A DNA stretch of 64,000 nucleotides from NCBI GenBank assembly GCA_964030475.1, contig CAXIPT010000001.1:10721593-10785592 (forward strand), written 5' to 3'. The position numbers were made by a program, and so were the translations under genes. This stretch comes from Tethya wilhelma (Eukaryota; Porifera; Demospongiae; Tethyida; Tethyidae). The notes under the pieces are model-generated. The model did not search any database and had not been told where the DNA came from. It saw only the letters and a list, made by a program, of their open reading frames with translations. Numbering within the stretch: position 1 is the first letter of the stretch; each line of letters opens with the position of its first letter. Positions 60,063 through 64,000 of the stretch are shown one piece after another.

Positions 60063-60621
60063 TAGTCTCGTCCACAGACCCCGCCCCTTCTCCAAGGAGA
60101 AAGAGGGTCTGCATGGTATCTTTTGAGCGATTTCCCGGTTGTGCTGAATCAGCAGTGAAACTGGATGTCATGTGACGAGTGTGTGTGTACGTACTCTAAA
60201 CAAGCTAGGAGCAGAGCTAGCTCTATTATAAATCTGGTGTGCGTGTGTAGGGAACCATGCAATCACTAGAGCCGCCTGGTCAACTAGATTACAATGTCTG
60301 ATTGCTTACCAGATCCATCCTGGCTTTAAATTATAGCCCAATTAGCACGATCTACTTTTTTACTAATAAAACTCTTCTGTAAGCGATTTCTACGTTCTGT
60401 TGTAAGAGATTCACGCAATGCTAAGTTCCCCGATCACTGTACTGAGACATTTCGAGTCTTGTGAGATATGCAATTGAAAGGATGACTTTCACGTGAAAAC
60501 TCGAATGCTGCAATCTGATTGCGTTTTTAAGACTGCTGACTCAGCACAACCGGGAAATCGCTCAAAAGATACCAGACCCTCTTTCTCCTGGAAGAAGGGG
60601 TGGGGTCTGGGGACGAGACTA
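60063..60621. mobile_element. 559-bp TIR element, TAGTCTCGTCC ends
   Basis: Ends TAGTCTCGTCC and GGACGAGACTA. About 110 bp of inverted repeat include AGAAAGAGGGTCTG and TTTTGAGCGATTTCCCGGTT. No coding capacity. Confidence 0.88.
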
Positions 60622-61070
60622 GCTGACTATATGTACGGTAATTTTTAATGTTAACCTGTACGGTACTGAATTATTTTAGTCACTGTCGATGTCAGGACTA
60701 CTGGCAGACTTCAGGACAGTGCAGTCAACCAACAAGCAGAACATTGCAACTGTAAGTGTAGCAAAATATCTGGTCGGGCCTTGCCCTACTAGGCCCACTG
60801 CTGGCTACGCCACTGCAATCACACTATAAGTACTTGGAATTTTACATGTATATTATGCACCAAGGGTTGTGCACCTTGGTGCCTTCATATTATAGTGGTG
60901 GCTGTAACAACTCACCTGAATCAACTATTCCTGAAAATAGATGGCCTTGAAGATTCGTACCCATATCTGGCCATCAGGTTGATTGGATGGACCTGACGTG
61001 TAGGAGCTAGGGTTCAACCAGTGGTGGCCGTGCAGCCTCGGTATAGGTATATGTCATGCATGTCTGATAC

Positions 61071-62717
61071 GGGTCATTCCATGTCAAATCAACACACAAA
61101 TTGCATGACCCTCATGGATTTTGCCGAAACTTTATGAACAGGTACGTTACCTTAAGTGATTTACTAAAATAGAATTACAGCCCTCAAACTTGTATGGTTT
61201 CTCTGTTATAAGTGTCTAAAGTTTCCAAATTTTTGCATATTATTGACCGATCTGCTTAATTTGATCTATTGTAACTCAAATACGCTTCAGTTTTGAAATA
61301 CGGGACTAAAATATTCTGAAAGCATATGAATTGTGCTTTCCAATGATATGCTTGATTAAATTAATTGAATTAATTAAAATTAAACGCTACCATCGTTTAA
61401 TTAAAACTTTGTGATTCGGAAAAAAGGATTCTTTAATTTTTTTTATTTTTCTTCGTGAACTTCCTTTACTATATGGCTTCATGTTGTGTGAGTTTCGTCT
61501 TGGGACCGCAGTGGGATGGGGAGATATTAAATCGATTATTACCTAAGGTAAGGTAAAAAGCACTTTAAGGTAACCAGTAGAGCACTTTAACAAGGCAAAA
61601 CACTATTTGAGACGATTAAAAAGGCTTTATATTTATTCAAATAACTTGTCTAATGTGTTTTTTTTTGTTTTATATACTCAAAATCTTCTACGAAAATGAA
61701 TTGTATATAAAAAGAAGGCACGTGAAGATAATATCAAACTTTTTTCTTGTGCATATGTGTCAACTAAATATTCTACAACTATATAGCTGTAAAACTAGTC
61801 TTTAAAATACTGCTTCTTGTAGATTGGGTTGTTTGAGTTGTACAACACAACAGGTGGATGGGGAAATGAATAATCATAATTATGGTAGGTTGTTATGATG
61901 GCGAGTCAAGGTTTCGCTAGAGTATATGCTCTGGAGTGAGACAATATACTTTGTACAGTTGAAATTTCCCTCTTTATTTTTGAACTTTGGTGTAAAAAAA
62001 TGACCTTGTTTGACTACCATCATGGTAGTACAATTATTTCTGTTGCTTATGTGCCCAGAATTGCTAATTTTAATTAAATTAATTAAAAAACTCTTTCAAT
62101 AATTTTATTTTCTCAACTAGAGTAACTGACACTACTTAAAAAAGTTGTATGTATTACTACAAAGCCTTTTCATAGGGTCAGATAGTGTTTTTCCTTGTTA
62201 AAGTGCTCTGCTGGCTACCCTAAACTGCGTTTAACCATACCTTAGATAATAATCGATTTAATATCTCCCCATCCCACTGCGGTCCCAAGACGAAACTCAC
62301 ACAACATGAAGCCATATAGTGAAGGAAGTTGCCGAAGAAAATTATAAAAAATTAAAGAATCCTTTTTTCTGAATCACAAAGTTTTAATTAAACGATGGTA
62401 GCGTTTAATTTTAATTAATTCAATTAATTTAATCAAGCATATCACTGGAAAGCACAATTCATATGCTTTCAGAATATTTTAGTCCCGTATTTCAAAACTG
62501 AAGCGTATTTGAGTTACAATAGATCAAAGTAAGCAGATCGGTCAAAAATATGCAAAAATTTGGAAATTTTAGACACTTGTAACAGAGAAACCATACAAGT
62601 TTGAGGGCTGTAATTCTATCTCAGTAAATCACTTAAGGTAACGTACCTGTTCACCAAGTTTCGGCAAAATCCATGAGGGTCATGCAATTTGTGTGTTGAT
62701 TTGACATGGAATGACCC
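61071..62717. mobile_element. 1.65-kb TIR element, GGGTCATTCC ends, ATAC duplication
   Basis: Ends GGGTCATTCCATGTCAAATC and its complement; inverted arms of about 540 bp (61071-61615 and 62180-62717), nearly identical. Flanking ATAC (61067-61070 and 62718-62721) fits a 4-bp target duplication. No transposase in the roughly 560-bp centre. Confidence 0.9.
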
Positions 62718-62778
62718 ATACGTGTATTACACATGCAAACAACAGCAATCCACGGTCAAACTGGGTTTAGTGACAATG

Positions 62779-63521
62779 CTCAGTGTAGTTAAGGCAGGTA
62801 TCATGTTTTTTCATGATCTGAATTTGCTAAAAATGTGTTCAGAGTTTTGACTAGTATTTAATACTAAGCTCTGTTGTGGATAATTTTATTGCATATTTAG
62901 ATTCAGCATACATGGATCAATACACATATTCAATAGTTGCCATGGAAACGTATCTGTTTTCCATATATGGCCATTTCAATTTGAGGCTAAAATATTGCAG
63001 TTTTTTTAGTTTGCCGCTACGAAAAAAGGTTTTTATCCAAAAAATTTTAGTACTATTTCAAAGAGAATTCATTAACAAACAATTTACCAACTGGAAAATT
63101 TGTCCTGTAAAAACAGTATGGCTGTAAATTAGAAAAAACTACCAAAAAATGCACATTTTTGTACCTAATTAAGCATTCGCATTGTAATTTCTTCTGAGTA
63201 GTTAATGCAGGACAAATTTTCCAAGCTGAATTTTTTAAAGTGACAAAATATGAACTGGTAGTCAAATTTCTGGGTCAAAAAAACAAATATTTCGTAGCAG
63301 CAAGTTCTTCTGAACAAAAAAGGAATTAGCACAATGGGCGTGGCAGTGTGGTTATAGTTACCATGGAAACAAGTTATGGAGTTATCATAGAATAGTGATA
63401 ACAATATCCTAATATCATTAAAATTTCATAACATTACTGCATTTTCAAAAAAATACATGGGTGAATATTTGGTAGCCTTAATTAGTGCCTTAGTATGAAT
63501 ACCAGCCTTAAGTACAATGAG
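62779..63521. mobile_element. TIR element related to the ACTCAGTG family
   Basis: Starts CTCAGTGTAGTTAAGG and ends CCTTAAGTACAATGAG. The inner arms also contain CAACTGGAAAATTTGTCC and a matching GGACAAATTTTCCAAG. More diverged than 35413-36108. Confidence 0.65.
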
Positions 63522-63779
63522 TGGAGACTCATAGAAGGTGTACACACAACAGTAGGCAAATTACATTACAAGCCCATAGTGTTCAAACATCCTATCTGGC
63601 ACACAAATATTTGCTCTGACTCAGGCATTGAGGCTACTATATGGTAGAAAATACTAGTACAGCATAAAGTACACACATGTAAAAATTGAAGCACATGGTC
63701 CATATGCCATCCCCAGCAACATACAATAGTATCTATAACAGTCATAAATAGACACATCACATGATTCAGTGGAAGCAGC

Positions 63780-64000
63780 TAGCATTTCAGGGAGGCAAAG
63801 AGTTATTGACCAGTGACACAGTCATGGCCTATTTTGACAAATCAAAGCAGTGCCAGCTCACTACAGATGCCTCACTATTTGGACTGTGACCTATATTCTG
63901 TGATCTCTCACTCTATGTCTTTCAAACAAGCCAGTAAGCTGGACAAAACTCTGCAAAAGCTCAAGGAGTTGTTCCAGATAAATAAACTAGTGGACAGAGA
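63780..64000 (+). pseudogene. Ty3-type reverse transcriptase/RNase H remnant at window edge
   Basis: Reads MAYFDKSKQCQLTTDASLFGL, the start of the RNase H domain in Ty3-type pol with its first catalytic Asp (TTDAS), then a stop at about 63890. The element may continue beyond the window; the reading after the stop is in poor condition. Confidence 0.7.

Overview
The window looks like invertebrate nuclear DNA, most likely from a demosponge of the Amphimedon type. This rests on AT-rich sequence, short GT-AG introns, closely packed metazoan genes (casein kinase 1, NPRL3, a Roc-COR-Death GTPase), and relics of DIRS-like, BEL/Pao, Ty3, hAT and LINE elements mixed with many short terminal-inverted-repeat (TIR) elements. 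The species call is inference. No tRNA, rRNA, CRISPR or bacterial operon structure was seen.

The left part (1-22 kb) is gene-rich. A minus-strand exon at 1.5-2.06 kb runs into a 24-bp minisatellite organised in 192-bp units. A complete casein kinase 1 delta/epsilon gene (9 exons, 446 aa, minus) spans 4.28-10.24 kb. It diverges, across a 399-bp shared promoter interval, from a 21-exon plus-strand gene for a Sec23/24-type zinc-finger plus vWA protein (10.64-15.47 kb, about 869 aa). That gene converges on NPRL3 (GATOR1 subunit, 12 exons, 486 aa, minus, 15.66-19.71 kb). A 469-aa tandem-SPRY plus RING-like protein follows on the plus strand (20.73-22.14 kb).

The middle (23-54 kb) is a graveyard of mobile elements. 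It holds a DIRS-like relic (23.4-26.3 kb), a hAT transposase relic (27.5-28.4 kb), a broken RecQ-like helicase, Ty3-type integrase and gag remnants, a LINE reverse transcriptase remnant, and a BEL/Pao LTR retrotransposon with both LTRs and a 5-bp target duplication (44.85-50.91 kb). Two large duplications dominate. One is a 1.53-kb direct tandem copy (29487-31013 and 31015-32542). The other is a 2,557-bp inverted pair (34550-37106 and 51053-53609). In both cases a copy ends at a single undetermined base (31014, 37107), so either could be an assembly artefact.

The right part (55-64 kb) has a minus-strand Roc-COR GTPase with a C-terminal Death domain (55.38-58.0 kb), then gene-poor DNA with three TIR elements (60063-60621, 61071-62717, 62779-63521). 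A Ty3-type RNase H remnant lies at the right edge.

The genes do not form a pathway. Two have known signalling roles (CK1; NPRL3 in amino-acid sensing by TORC1), two are likely signalling or ubiquitin adaptors, and the rest is repeat biology. I found no convincing new multi-gene system. The most useful leads are the translatable minisatellite, the large Roc-domain insertion and the paired duplications.
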